From Microbacterium sp. AK031 (GTDB lineage: Bacteria > Actinomycetota > Actinomycetes > Actinomycetales > Microbacteriaceae): 64,000 nucleotides of DNA. The stretch covers positions 62,001 through 126,000 of the forward strand of contig NZ_JANUCA010000007.1 in the NCBI RefSeq assembly GCF_024807145.1, given 5' to 3'. Positions 24,296 to 33,446 of the stretch are shown piece after piece. Under the pieces are notes generated by a model. That model ran no database searches. It was not told the DNA's origin and saw nothing but the letters and a program-made list of their open reading frames with translations. The position numbers and the translations under genes are program-made. Each line of letters starts with the position of its first letter. Position 1 is the first letter of the stretch.

Positions 24296-25851
24296 GATTC
24301 CTCCAGCGGCCCTGGCGAATGGTCGCCCCTGACGTGCTTGAGCACGAGCTCGGCGCTGATGAGACACATGGGCAGGCCCACCCCCGGCACCGACGTCGCG
24401 CCCGTGTAATAGAGACCGTCGACTCTGCGTGACCGCGTCACTCCGCGGAAGAACGCGCTCTGGGCGAGTGTGTGTGCAGGCCCGAGGGCGCTGCCGCGGA
24501 AGGTGTTGAACTCCGAGGCGAAGTCGGCTGGCCCGAACGTGCGCTGCACGACGATGCGCGATTTCAGGTCGGGGACGCCCGCCCACGTGCTGATCTGAGC
24601 GATGGCCTGATCCGCGATCAGGCGCACGAGCTCATCACCGGAGTCGTCCACGCCACCGCGACCGATCTTCGTGTCGGCCGGGAGCGGTACGAGCACGAAG
24701 AGGTTTTCGTGGCCGACCGGCGCCACGTCGTCATCGGTGGCGCTCGGCTTGCACACGTACAGCGATGGCGCCTGAGGGATGCGGGTCGGCGATCCGAAGA
24801 TCGCGTCGAAGTTGTCATGCCAGTCGTTCGAGAAGAACAGCGTGTGGTGGCGGAGCTGCGGCAGTTCCCCCCGCACGCCGAGCATGACGAGCACGGCGCT
24901 GGGCCCGGATACCTGTGCATCCCAGCGTTTCTCCGCGTACGACCGGTCTTCGGGTTCGAGCAGAACAGTCTCAGTGTGATGCTCATCGATCGCCGAGACG
25001 ACGAGGTCGGCATAGAGCCGCTGCGCCTCGCCGTTGCGAGTGAACGCGACCGAGCGCACCGCGCCGTCCGCGCTGGAGATGGCCTGCACATCGCAGTCGG
25101 AGAGGAGTTCGACGCGGTTCTCGCGCGCGATGTCGACGAGTGAGGTGACGAACGCGCGGAAACCGCCGCGCGGGTACTTCACTCCGTCGACGAGGTCCAT
25201 GTGGCTCATGAGGTGATACAGCGCCGGAGCAGCGAACGGTGATGTGCCGAGGAAGACGGCCGGATACGCGAGGATCTGCCGTAGACGCGGATCCTGGAAA
25301 CGACGTGCGGCGAACGACCACAGGGACCGGAGCAGCAATGGCAGCACCGCAGGTGCAGAAGCCAGCACGGCTCCGGAGGTGAAGTCCCGCCAGGATGAGA
25401 ACGGATTATACAAGAAGGAGCGCACCGCTGCACGGTAGGTCTTCGTGGCGGATGCGAGGTATTCGCTGATGCGCTCTCCCGCCCCACGCTCGCGACTCTC
25501 GAAGAGAGCGACGACGGCACGCTCCCCCGCCGGTACGTCGATGGCCCCCTCAGGCTCGTCTCCCCTGGGTTGACCGTAGATGCGGTAGCCGGGCTGCAGC
25601 GGTACGAGGTCGAGTTGCTCCGAGGCGGCGGTGCCCATCATCCGGTAGAAGTGCTCGAACACCTCAGGCATGAGGTACCACGACGGACCGGTGTCGAAGG
25701 TGAAGCCGTCCTTCTCCCACACTCCGGCGCGGCCGCCGAACACGCCGTTCTTCTCGAGGACCGTCACCTCGTGCCCGTCGCGCGCGAGCAGGCATGCCGT
25801 GGCCAGGCCGCTCACGCCGCCGCCGACGACGATGACCCGCCTGCCGCTCAC
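24292..25851 (-). CDS. crtI: Phytoene desaturase
   Basis: A 519-aa FAD-dependent desaturase that converts phytoene to lycopene. The dinucleotide fold is at the N-terminus (VIVVGGGVSGLATACLLA). The bacterial phytoene-desaturase signature is near the C-terminus ('GLYYTGATSVPGVGLPM'). The GTG start at 25851 lies inside a GTGA overlap with crtB. Its length and both motifs fit the CrtI family. Confidence 0.95.
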   Translation of the reverse strand: MSGRRVIVVGGGVSGLATACLLARDGHEVTVLEKNGVFGGRAGVWEKDGFTFDTGPSWYLMPEVFEHFYRMMGTAASEQLDLVPLQPGYRIYGQPRGDEPEGAIDVPAGERAVVALFESRERGAGERISEYLASATKTYRAAVRSFLYNPFSSWRDFTSGAVLASAPAVLPLLLRSLWSFAARRFQDPRLRQILAYPAVFLGTSPFAAPALYHLMSHMDLVDGVKYPRGGFRAFVTSLVDIARENRVELLSDCDVQAISSADGAVRSVAFTRNGEAQRLYADLVVSAIDEHHTETVLLEPEDRSYAEKRWDAQVSGPSAVLVMLGVRGELPQLRHHTLFFSNDWHDNFDAIFGSPTRIPQAPSLYVCKPSATDDDVAPVGHENLFVLVPLPADTKIGRGGVDDSGDELVRLIADQAIAQISTWAGVPDLKSRIVVQRTFGPADFASEFNTFRGSALGPAHTLAQSAFFRGVTRSRRVDGLYYTGATSVPGVGLPMCLISAELVLKHVRGDHSPGPLEES

Positions 25852-26729
25852 GGCCGCGCCTTCATCGCCAGCGCGCGCATCAGGATACGCGCCTTGACGT
25901 AGTCGGGCACGCGAACCCTGGTGGTCATCAGCACAGACGCTGGGGCCGCATCGAGGCGGTCGGTGAGCTCGCCGAACATCGCCCTCGCGGCCCAGACCGC
26001 TGGTCGGCACGCGGGATCGAGGAGCGGGATGGCTCCGTCGGCCACGCGGAGATCTTGCCGGATGGATGCGATGGCCTCAGTCTTGGCCTCATCTGTGAGC
26101 GCCGGCGCCGGACTCGTCGGAGCCGCCGCCGCAAGGTAGGTGCGCCCGAGGTCGTCGTGGTCGCCGGAGAAGTCGCGCAGGAAGTTGACCTTCTGAAACG
26201 CCGCCCCGAGGCGCCGAGCGCCCTCCTGAAGTCGTTCACGTTCGCTGTGTTCGCGGACGATCCCGGCCTCGAACACGGCAACGCACATGAGGCCGACGAC
26301 CTCGGCGGATCCGTGGATGTACTCGTCGAGCTGGGCTTGGTCGAACACGACCGAGTCGAGATCTCGGCGCATCGAGGCGAAGAAGGGGCCGCACAGCTCA
26401 ATCCCGATCCCGTGCGCACGCGCGGTCACCGCGAAGGCGTGCACGACGAGGTTCGTGCTGAAGCCCCGCCTCAGTGCTCGCTCCGTCTCGGCTTCTAGGT
26501 CGTCCAGCATCGCCGCTCGGGTCTCGCGGTCGACGCCTGCAGCCTCAGCTGGTCCGTCGACCAATTCGTCGGCGATGCGCACGAGAGCGTAGATCCGGGC
26601 GATGTGATCCCGCATCGATCCGGGGAGGAGACGGCTCGCCCAGCCGAAAGACGTTGAATAGCGACGGATGACGACGCGCGCGCTGGCGTTCGCGGTCGCG
26701 GTGTAGAGCGGGAGATCGGTCGAGTTCAT
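25848..26729 (-). CDS. crtB: Phytoene synthase
   Basis: A 293-aa squalene/phytoene synthase that joins two geranylgeranyl diphosphates. Both Asp-rich motifs are visible: 'RIADELVDGP' (near residue 51) and 'NFLRDFSGDHDDLGR' (near 183). It overlaps crtE and crtI by 4 bp each. Confidence 0.94.
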   Translation of the reverse strand: MNSTDLPLYTATANASARVVIRRYSTSFGWASRLLPGSMRDHIARIYALVRIADELVDGPAEAAGVDRETRAAMLDDLEAETERALRRGFSTNLVVHAFAVTARAHGIGIELCGPFFASMRRDLDSVVFDQAQLDEYIHGSAEVVGLMCVAVFEAGIVREHSERERLQEGARRLGAAFQKVNFLRDFSGDHDDLGRTYLAAAAPTSPAPALTDEAKTEAIASIRQDLRVADGAIPLLDPACRPAVWAARAMFGELTDRLDAAPASVLMTTRVRVPDYVKARILMRALAMKARP

Positions 26730-27787
26730 GAGGTCCGGGCACTGCAGCTAGAAACCAGGTCGGTCAGCAGTTCGCCCATTTTCTCGGGCAGCTGCGACTC
26801 ACCGATCAACCTGTGCACCTCGTCGCGGCGTTCCGAGATCAGCGACTCTACGAACAGCAACGCACCTGATTCCTCGATGACGCGCCGAAGGCTCTCACCC
26901 TCGGACGCGCTCATCTCATCGTCGCCGAAATACGGTGCGACAGTGGCCCAGGCCGCGTCCGAACGCGCATAGGAGACGAGAAGGGTCTCCTTCCCCTCGC
27001 GCAGATCACTGAAGGTGGACTTCCCTGTCTCGCGTTCGTCGCCGAACACTCCGAGAACATCGTCGCGAAGCTGGTAGATCACACCGATGCGGCGCGCGAT
27101 CACCGCCAGTTCCTCGAGAAGGTCCGATGGCGCACCGGCGAGAACGGCAGCGAGGGTGAGAGGCGCCTGGAACGAATATGCGGCGGTCTTCTGGTCGACC
27201 ATGGCCAGCACGTCATCCGCCGACGCGGATTCCAGATGCAGGCTCAGCCATACGTCATGGTGTTCGCCCGCTGCGCTCTCGAAGACCGTCTGGTCGAAGA
27301 TGTCGAGCGCAGCCTGCCGTCGCCTGTCGTCCACGTCGAGCCGGGCGAGCACGGAATGGGCGAGCGTGAGCATGAGGTCGCCGGCCAGCAGAGAGGACGA
27401 TTCTCCCCACGCGTGCGCCGCTCGCCTGGGTGCGCCGCGCAGCAGCGCCTCGGACGCGAATCGTCCCGTGATGTTCATCTCGCCGCGTCGGACCAGATCC
27501 CGGTCGATCACGTCGTCGTGGATCACGAGTGCGACATGCAGCAGTTCGATCGCGCAGGCGGCGTCGACAGCCACGCGCTCATCGGTGCCACCGAGCGCCG
27601 TGTGCGCACCCAGCAGAAGTCTCGGACGCACCTTCTTGCCGCCCAGCGCCATGCGCTCGAGTGCATCCCACAGTTGCGCGTACGGCGCGGAGAACGCCAG
27701 AGAGCGTCCCCTCCGGTGAGCCAGGATCTCGGTGAGCCTCGCGTCGAACACGGCGGTGACATCGACTCCGATCTCGGGATCACGCAT
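26726..27787 (-). CDS. crtE: Geranylgeranyl diphosphate synthase
   Basis: A 353-aa polyprenyl diphosphate synthase. The first Asp-rich motif is 'HDDVIDRDLVRRG' (near residue 96), with 'KKVRPRLLL' before it, and the second is 'QLRDDVLGVFGD' (near 234). It supplies C20 diphosphate to CrtB. The start at 27787 overlaps the idi stop by 8 bp; the longer open frame runs antisense to nothing conserved and was rejected. Confidence 0.93.
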   Translation of the reverse strand: MRDPEIGVDVTAVFDARLTEILAHRRGRSLAFSAPYAQLWDALERMALGGKKVRPRLLLGAHTALGGTDERVAVDAACAIELLHVALVIHDDVIDRDLVRRGEMNITGRFASEALLRGAPRRAAHAWGESSSLLAGDLMLTLAHSVLARLDVDDRRRQAALDIFDQTVFESAAGEHHDVWLSLHLESASADDVLAMVDQKTAAYSFQAPLTLAAVLAGAPSDLLEELAVIARRIGVIYQLRDDVLGVFGDERETGKSTFSDLREGKETLLVSYARSDAAWATVAPYFGDDEMSASEGESLRRVIEESGALLFVESLISERRDEVHRLIGESQLPEKMGELLTDLVSSCSARTS

Positions 27788-28340
27788 GCTCGCCCTCCCC
27801 GACGAATCGGCGTTGGGCGTCGGCGGCAAGATGCGGGAGAACCTGCGGGAGATGCTCCACCAGCCAAGGGCTGAAGGCCCAGGGCGCTGTGCCGGTCGCC
27901 AGCGCGAGTTCGGATGCCGTCGTCCATTGCGCTTCGGCGACCTCATCCGGATTCGGAGAAAGAGAGGATACGGCCCTGGCGATGAAGACCGGGCAGTGCT
28001 CGTTCTCCTGGATGCCGGAGGCGTCGCGCGCCACGTAGCCGAAGTCGGGGACCACGCACTCGATCATGTCGACAGCGAGGCCGAGCTCGAACGCGGCGCG
28101 ACGTCGGACGGCCTTCTCCAGACTTTCATCCGGAGCCGGATGGCCGCAGAACGAGTTCGTCCACACCCCCGGCCAGGTCTGCTTAGTGAGCGCGCGCCTC
28201 GTGACGAGGACTCGACCATCGGCGTCGACGACATGGCACGAGAACGCCAGGTGCCGAGGCGTCGCGGATCCGTGCGTCGTCGCCTTGCTCTGTGTACCGA
28301 TCGGGGTGCCCGCATCGTCGACCAGAACGACCATCTCCAC
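27780..28340 (-). CDS. idi: Isopentenyl-diphosphate delta-isomerase (type I)
   Basis: A 186-aa Nudix-fold enzyme interconverting isopentenyl and dimethylallyl diphosphates. The catalytic Cys lies in 'NSFCGHP' (near residue 65), the Glu side in 'ENEHCPVF' (near 115), and metal-binding His residues are in 'TPRHLAFSCHV'. It heads the carotenoid operon. The GTG at 28340 follows GAGGTG; an ATG 6 bp inside is an alternative start. Confidence 0.93.
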   Translation of the reverse strand: MEMVVLVDDAGTPIGTQSKATTHGSATPRHLAFSCHVVDADGRVLVTRRALTKQTWPGVWTNSFCGHPAPDESLEKAVRRRAAFELGLAVDMIECVVPDFGYVARDASGIQENEHCPVFIARAVSSLSPNPDEVAEAQWTTASELALATGTAPWAFSPWLVEHLPQVLPHLAADAQRRFVGEGEHA

Positions 28341-28355
28341 CGCGTCACCTCATTT

Positions 28356-28400
28356 TATTAGCTAAGCGAGAGTTCAACTTATCATAGGAAATGTATGCTG
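28356..28400. promoter_or_regulatory. Divergent promoter and likely CrtR operator
   Basis: An AT-rich island between idi and the MarR gene. It holds the perfect palindrome TTAGCTAA (28358-28365), a possible -35 for idi (TTGAAC on the - strand, 28372-28377), and a possible -10 for the MarR gene (TATGCT, 28394-28399). Its position fits repression of both genes by the MarR protein. Confidence 0.45.
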
Positions 28401-28954
28401 AGATAGTGCCAGATCCGAAGCGCGACGTCCCTGAGGACGCCGTCATGCGCTACTTCTCCCGTGATTCAGATCTGGTCGACCGTTCGGATCTGACAGAGGC
28501 CGACATCGACCAGTGCGTCAGAGTCATGGAGGCCCTGCGTGGATGGCAGGAGGCCGCACGCACTCTTTCCGAGGCTTCGAAGCGGTACATGAAACTCAAC
28601 GAGAGCGACATGCGTGCGATCCGGATGATCATCAGGGCCCAGCAGCAGGGCCGGGTCGTCACTCCGAAGGACATCGCCAATGAGGTGGGCATCTCCAGTG
28701 CGTCGACGACGAAACTCGTCGATCGGCTCGTCGCCGGAGGTCACCTCGTGCGATCGCAGCATCCGAGCGACCGTCGCACGGTCTGCATCGAGGTCACCGA
28801 ATCGACCCGAATCTCCGCCCATGAGACCATCGGGCGCCAGCACGCACGTCGGTTCGCCGCCGCAGCGACGATGCCGCCGGCCGATCGCGAAGCGGTGATC
28901 CGCTTCCTGACGGCGCTCAGCGCGGCCGACGAGCCTCAGGGCGCGCTCGCCTGA
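28391..28954 (+). CDS. crtR: MarR-family regulator, CrtR-like
   Basis: A 187-aa winged-helix regulator. The DNA-binding wing is about residues 75-135 ('GRVVTPKDIANEVGISSAST', 'SQHPSDRRTVCIEVT'). It is divergent from the idi-crt operon exactly as crtR is in C. glutamicum, where a MarR protein represses the crt genes and is released by geranylgeranyl diphosphate. The start is uncertain: ATG at 28391, or GTG at 28406, which lies at the distance from the TATGCT box expected for a leaderless message. The N-terminal 45 residues extend beyond the usual MarR core. Confidence 0.85.
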   Translation: MYAEIVPDPKRDVPEDAVMRYFSRDSDLVDRSDLTEADIDQCVRVMEALRGWQEAARTLSEASKRYMKLNESDMRAIRMIIRAQQQGRVVTPKDIANEVGISSASTTKLVDRLVAGGHLVRSQHPSDRRTVCIEVTESTRISAHETIGRQHARRFAAAATMPPADREAVIRFLTALSAADEPQGALA

Positions 28955-28998
28955 TTCGCGCCTGAGCCCCGGCGAGGCGCCGGTGCCATGATGGAACA

Positions 28999-29805
28999 GT
29001 GGCTGCTCCTCTTGCTGAACTGACCCGGATGCCGAACCCGCAGCTCGTGTATGCCGCCGACGGCACACGACTCGCGACCTACACGTGGGGCGACATCGAC
29101 GCCCCGGTCGTCGTCATCGTGCACGGCTTCGCCTCCAATGCACGCGACAACTGGGTGCTCACGGGATGGGTGCGCGAGCTCACGGGCGCCGGGTATCGCG
29201 TGCTGGCCGTCGACCAGCGCGGCCACGGGGCCAGCGACAAGCCGCACGACGCCGCGGCATACGCAATCCGCACGCTCGCGACCGACGTGGAGACGATCAT
29301 GGACGTCTATCTCGTCGAAGAGGCGTTCTACGTCGGATATTCGCTCGGCGCCAGGGTCGGGTGGGAGGTCGTGCGCGATCTTCCCCAGCGGATCGGCCGC
29401 GCAGTGCTCGGCGGCGTTCCGGACGGCATCCCTCTCGAGCGCCTCGACATCGACCAGGTGCGCGCGTATGTCGACAGCGGTACCGAGGTGCAGGATCAGA
29501 CCACCAAGAACTACATCGCACTGACCGAGCGCGTCTCCGGCAACGATCTGAACTCGCTCCTGGCGCTGGCAGAGGGGATGCGCTTGACGAGGACGGTCGA
29601 CCCCGATCCGTCGAACGCACCCACCGGCCCGATCCTGTTCGCCACCGGATCGAAGGATGCCATCATCGAGGGCTCGCGAGCGCTGGCGGATGCTGCGCCG
29701 CAGGGCCGGTTCTTCGAGATCCCCGACCGGAATCACTTCAACGCGCCGGGGTCCCGCGCGTTCAAGCACGCCGCGCTGGAGTTCCTCGCCGAGGGCCAGG
29801 GCTGA
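28999..29805 (+). CDS. Alpha/beta hydrolase
   Basis: A 268-aa cytoplasmic alpha/beta-fold hydrolase. The oxyanion motif '[12 protein letters not shown]' is near residue 43, the nucleophile elbow GYSLGAR has Ser near 117, the acid is in 'ATGSKDAII' and the base in '[10 protein letters not shown]'. It could be an esterase, lipase or C-C hydrolase; the substrate is unknown. The start is the GTG at 28999 or the ATG at 29029, since homology begins only after the latter. Confidence 0.87.
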   Translation: MAAPLAELTRMPNPQLVYAADGTRLATYTWGDIDAPVVVIVHGFASNARDNWVLTGWVRELTGAGYRVLAVDQRGHGASDKPHDAAAYAIRTLATDVETIMDVYLVEEAFYVGYSLGARVGWEVVRDLPQRIGRAVLGGVPDGIPLERLDIDQVRAYVDSGTEVQDQTTKNYIALTERVSGNDLNSLLALAEGMRLTRTVDPDPSNAPTGPILFATGSKDAIIEGSRALADAAPQGRFFEIPDRNHFNAPGSRAFKHAALEFLAEGQG

Positions 29806-29857
29806 CCTCGACGCTCCGCGTTGGCCTCTGCCTCAGCATCCGGTCTACGCTCGGATC

Positions 29858-30907
29858 ATGACCACCGTGATCCCCGCCATCGTCGCGCCCTCCGCCACTG
29901 ATCCCCTCGTCCTCGGCACGATCGAGCGCCGCGATGTCGGCGCGAAAGACGTGCGCATCGACATCCGCTGGGCAGGAATCTGCCACTCAGACATCCACAC
30001 CGTGCAGGGCGACTGGGGCCCGCAGCACTACCCGCTGACAGTGGGACACGAGATCGCCGGCATCGTCGCAGAGGTCGGCTCCGAGGTCACGAAGTTCGCG
30101 GTCGGCGACCGCGTGGGTGTCGGATGCCTGGTGAACTCCTGCGGCGAGTGCGAGAACTGCGCGGCCGGCAGCGAGCAGCACTGCCTGAGGGGCGCGATCG
30201 GCACGTACGGTGCGAGCGACGTCGACGGCACGATCACGCAGGGCGGGTACTCCACCGGCGTCGTCGTCACCGAGGACTTCGTGCTGCGCGTGCCCGAGGC
30301 GATCCCGTACGAGAAGGCTGCTCCCCTGCTGTGCGCGGGAATCACCACCTACTCGCCGCTGCGGCACTGGAACGCCGGCCCTGGCAAGCGAGTCGCCGTG
30401 GTGGGCCTCGGCGGTCTCGGCCACATGGCCGTCAAGATCGCGCACGCCATGGGTGCTGAGGTCACCGTGCTGTCCCGCTCACTGAGCAAGAAGGACGACG
30501 CGCTCGCTCTCGGCGCCGACCACTATTTCGCCACCGAGGACCCCGAGACCTTCCGGTCGTTGCGCTCGAGCTTCGATCTGATCATCAACTCCGTCTCGGC
30601 AGCGATCGACATCGACGCGTATCTGAAGCTGCTGGCGATGGACGGCACGCTCGTGAACGTCGGTGCTCCCGCCGAGCCAATGCCCGTGAGCGTCGGCACG
30701 CTAATCGGCGGTCGTCGCTCGTTCGCCGGGTCGAACATCGGCGGCATCGCCGAGACGCAGGAGATGCTCGACTTCTGCGCAGAGCACGGCATCGCACCCG
30801 ACATCGAGATCGCCTCGGCCGATCAGATCAACGAGGCCTGGGCTCGGGTGCTGGCATCCGATGTGCGCTACCGATTCGTGATCGACATCGAGACGCTGAC
30901 CGCCTGA
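29858..30907 (+). CDS. Zinc-dependent alcohol dehydrogenase (cinnamyl-alcohol type)
   Basis: A 349-aa MDR-family NAD(P)-dependent alcohol dehydrogenase. Catalytic zinc ligands are Cys ('AGICHSDIH', near residue 41), His-Glu in 'VGHEIAGIV', and a later Cys. The structural zinc site is the four-Cys cluster in 'CGECENC...C' (near 94-108). The Rossmann loop is '[12 protein letters not shown]' (near 176). It reduces aldehydes or oxidises alcohols in the cytoplasm. It is 52 bp downstream of the hydrolase gene and possibly co-transcribed. Confidence 0.92.
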   Translation: MTTVIPAIVAPSATDPLVLGTIERRDVGAKDVRIDIRWAGICHSDIHTVQGDWGPQHYPLTVGHEIAGIVAEVGSEVTKFAVGDRVGVGCLVNSCGECENCAAGSEQHCLRGAIGTYGASDVDGTITQGGYSTGVVVTEDFVLRVPEAIPYEKAAPLLCAGITTYSPLRHWNAGPGKRVAVVGLGGLGHMAVKIAHAMGAEVTVLSRSLSKKDDALALGADHYFATEDPETFRSLRSSFDLIINSVSAAIDIDAYLKLLAMDGTLVNVGAPAEPMPVSVGTLIGGRRSFAGSNIGGIAETQEMLDFCAEHGIAPDIEIASADQINEAWARVLASDVRYRFVIDIETLTA

Positions 30908-30933
30908 CCTCCTTCTGAGGCCCTCTGGGGCGC

Positions 30934-30950
30934 GAGGTCCGCGAGACCTC
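30934..30950. terminator. Short hairpin after the alcohol dehydrogenase gene
   Basis: The arms GAGGTC (30934-30939) and GACCTC (30945-30950) flank a 5-nt loop, 27 bp after the stop. It is weak compared with the long hairpins elsewhere but in the right place for a terminator. Confidence 0.35.
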
Positions 30951-31022
30951 TGAATCGTCGCGCCACCGCAGTCGACGCGTTCCGGCGCATCCATCGACGA
31001 CCGTCGGCATCCGTCGAGCCTG

Positions 31023-31105
31023 TTGACACTCCTCGTCAAACCGGTTTACACTTTCGTCAAACCGGTTCACGTGCGCACCGGTTCACGTGCGCGGTTCACG
31101 TGCGC
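31023..31105 (+). promoter_or_regulatory. LacI-type promoter and operators of the GH130 operon
   Basis: A good promoter is visible: TTGACA (31023-31028) and TACACT (31047-31052), 18 bp apart. The LacI-type operator AAACCGGTTT (31038-31047) lies between the boxes, and a second copy, AAACCGGTTC (31059-31068), lies at the expected transcription start. The 13-bp unit GGTTCACGTGCGC follows three times (31064-31076, 31080-31092, 31093-31105). Binding of the LacI protein encoded next would switch the operon, including its own gene. Confidence 0.7.
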
Positions 31106-31145
31106 ATAGTCGCGAGTGCTCCGGCGACCGCTACGAGGAGGTGGC

Positions 31146-32177
31146 ATGACCCGTACGACGATCGCCGACGTCGCCCGCGAGGCCGGCGTCACGAAAGCGA
31201 CGGTCTCGCACGCTCTCAGCGGCAACCGCCCGATCTCGAACGAGACCCGGAACAAGGTGCTCGCCGCGGCGGAGCGCCTCAACTGGGTGCCGAGTCAAAG
31301 CGCGAGAGCACTGGCGACCCGTCGAGCCAACGCGATCGCAGTGGTTCTGGCCCGCGACCCTGAGGTCATCGCCAATGACTCGTTCTTCCCTGCGTTCATC
31401 GCCGGCGTCGAATCCGTGCTCGCCCCGACCGAGACGGCGCTCATCCTCCAGGTCGTTCCCGACCGTGCGGCAGAAGAACGTGCCTATCGCGCACTCAGCC
31501 GCGGTCGGGCGGACGGGGCGCTCCTGCTCGACCTCCGCACGGGCGACTGGCGTGTCCCGCTGCTCGACGACCTCAATCTGCCGACCGTGCTGGTCGGCGC
31601 CTACGACCAGCACACCCGATTCTCGTGCGTCCGTACCGACGACACCGCCCCAGTGCGTGAGATCGTCGCCAAGCTCCGTGCCGACGGACACAAGCGCATT
31701 GCCCATGTCTCCGGCCCGCTCGACTACGTGCACTCGAAGGCTCGCGCGGAGGCGTATGTCGATGCCATAGGCGGCGAAGAACTGCTCCGCGAAGGCGACT
31801 TCACCGCTGCGAGCGGCCGCACGCTCACCGCCGAGCTGCTCGCCTTGCCCGAGCGCCCGTCCGCCATCCTCTACTCGAACGACACCATGGCGATCGCCGG
31901 GCTGTCGTACGCCCGCTCGCAGGGCCTCTCGATCCCGCGTGACCTCGCGATCTCAGGATTCGACGACGATCACCTGTCCGCCCACCTCTCGCCGGCGTTG
32001 ACCAGTGTCTCGTCCGATCCAGCCGCGCGCGGCCGCGCGGCTGCACGCCTCCTGCGAGAGGGCATCCTGGGCGCGGAGCCTCGCACCGAGACCGTCGACT
32101 GCAACGTCGTGCACTTCCGCGAGAGCACCGCACCTGCCATACCCGCACCACCCGAAGTGTCAAGGAGGACACCATGA
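31146..32177 (+). CDS. LacI-family transcriptional regulator
   Basis: A 343-aa regulator with an N-terminal LacI helix-turn-helix ('TTIADVAREAGVTKATVSHA', residues about 3-22, then the hinge 'SARALATRRANAIAVVL') and a periplasmic-binding-protein-like sensor domain. It is the first gene of the importer/GH130 operon behind two AAACCGGTT operators, so it probably represses its own operon until a mannoside-type sugar binds. The ATG at 31146 has a GAGGAGG site. The last codons overlap the next gene by 4 bp (ATGA). Confidence 0.92.
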   Translation: MTRTTIADVAREAGVTKATVSHALSGNRPISNETRNKVLAAAERLNWVPSQSARALATRRANAIAVVLARDPEVIANDSFFPAFIAGVESVLAPTETALILQVVPDRAAEERAYRALSRGRADGALLLDLRTGDWRVPLLDDLNLPTVLVGAYDQHTRFSCVRTDDTAPVREIVAKLRADGHKRIAHVSGPLDYVHSKARAEAYVDAIGGEELLREGDFTAASGRTLTAELLALPERPSAILYSNDTMAIAGLSYARSQGLSIPRDLAISGFDDDHLSAHLSPALTSVSSDPAARGRAAARLLREGILGAEPRTETVDCNVVHFRESTAPAIPAPPEVSRRTP

Positions 32178-33442
32178 AGAAGACACGCGCAACAGCGGTG
32201 ATCGCCGCCGTCGCACTCGTCGCCACCGGATGTTCGTCCGGGGGCGGAGGCGGCGGAGAGGGCGCCGCCGAAGGCACCGGCCCCATCGACGTCTGGTTGT
32301 CCAACAACGAGCAGGAGGTCGCGTGGGGCACCGCCGTCGTCGAGGCCTGGAACGCAGAGCACCCCGACGAGAAGGTCACAGCGCAGGAGATCCCGGCAGG
32401 TTCGTCCTCTGAGGAGGCCATCACCGCGGCGATCACCGCCGGCACCGCCCCATGCCTCGTCTACAACGTCGCCCCGGCTGCCGTCTCCGGCTGGGTCAAG
32501 CAGGGCGGGCTCGTCGATCTCAGCTCTATCGAGGGCGGCAGCGACTACATCACCGAGCGGGGCGGCGAGGTCGACTCCTACGCGAGCGACGGCAGCTTCT
32601 ATCAGCTGCCGTGGAAGTCGAACCCCGTCATGGTCATGTACAACAAGGCGCTTTTCGAGGCCGCGGGCATCGACCCAGAAGACCCGCAGATGAACACCTA
32701 CGACGCGTTCCTCGAAGGGTCTCGCGCGATCGTCGACTCAGGGGTGCAGAGCGCCATCTGGCCGTCGCCGACCAGCGAGTTCTTCCAGCCGTGGTTCGAC
32801 TTCTACCCGCTGTACCTCGCCGAGACCGACGGCACGATGCTCGTCGAGGATGGCAAGGCAACCTTCGATTCGGATGCCGGACGCACCGTCGCCGAGTTCT
32901 GGGCGACGTTCTACGAGGAGAAGCTCTCACCGAACGAGGCATCCACCGACGACGCGATGTCGGCCGGGACCACGGCGATGCAGCTCGCGGGCCCGTGGGC
33001 GATTCCGTCATACGCCGAGACCGTCGACGTGGGCTTCATGCCGGTGCCGACCAGTGACGGGCGCGACAACCCGGTCACGTTCGCCGACTCGAAGAGCGTC
33101 TCGATGTTCACCGCGTGCGAGAACCAGGCCACCGCATGGGAGTTCCTCGAGTTCTCGACGAGCGTCGACAGCGACGGGCAACTCCTCGAGCTCACCGGGC
33201 AGATGCCGATGCGCACCGACCTCACGGACACCTACGCCGACTACTTCGAAGCGAACCCGAACTACGTGGCTTTCGCCGAGCAGGCCGAGTCGACGGCTGA
33301 CGTGCCCAGCATCCCGAACTCGGTGGAGGCGTGGCAGGCGTTCCGCGACGAGTACTCGGCAGCCGTGATCTTCGGAAAGAACTCGATCGACGACTTCCTG
33401 AAGAACGCTGCGGCGAAGATCGACGACCTCGTCGCCGAGTGA
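32174..33442 (+). CDS. Sugar ABC transporter substrate-binding lipoprotein
   Basis: A 422-aa family-1 extracellular binding protein. The lipobox VATGC places the lipidated Cys at residue 20, followed by a Gly/Ser-rich linker. The rest has the usual alternation of solute-binding domains with conserved 'NPVMVMYNKALFEAAGI' and 'GPWAIPSY' motifs. It is translationally coupled to the LacI gene and followed by two permeases. The GH130 enzyme in the same operon points to beta-mannosyl oligosaccharides as the ligand. Confidence 0.92.
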   Translation: MKKTRATAVIAAVALVATGCSSGGGGGGEGAAEGTGPIDVWLSNNEQEVAWGTAVVEAWNAEHPDEKVTAQEIPAGSSSEEAITAAITAGTAPCLVYNVAPAAVSGWVKQGGLVDLSSIEGGSDYITERGGEVDSYASDGSFYQLPWKSNPVMVMYNKALFEAAGIDPEDPQMNTYDAFLEGSRAIVDSGVQSAIWPSPTSEFFQPWFDFYPLYLAETDGTMLVEDGKATFDSDAGRTVAEFWATFYEEKLSPNEASTDDAMSAGTTAMQLAGPWAIPSYAETVDVGFMPVPTSDGRDNPVTFADSKSVSMFTACENQATAWEFLEFSTSVDSDGQLLELTGQMPMRTDLTDTYADYFEANPNYVAFAEQAESTADVPSIPNSVEAWQAFRDEYSAAVIFGKNSIDDFLKNAAAKIDDLVAE

Positions 33443-33446
33443 TCTC

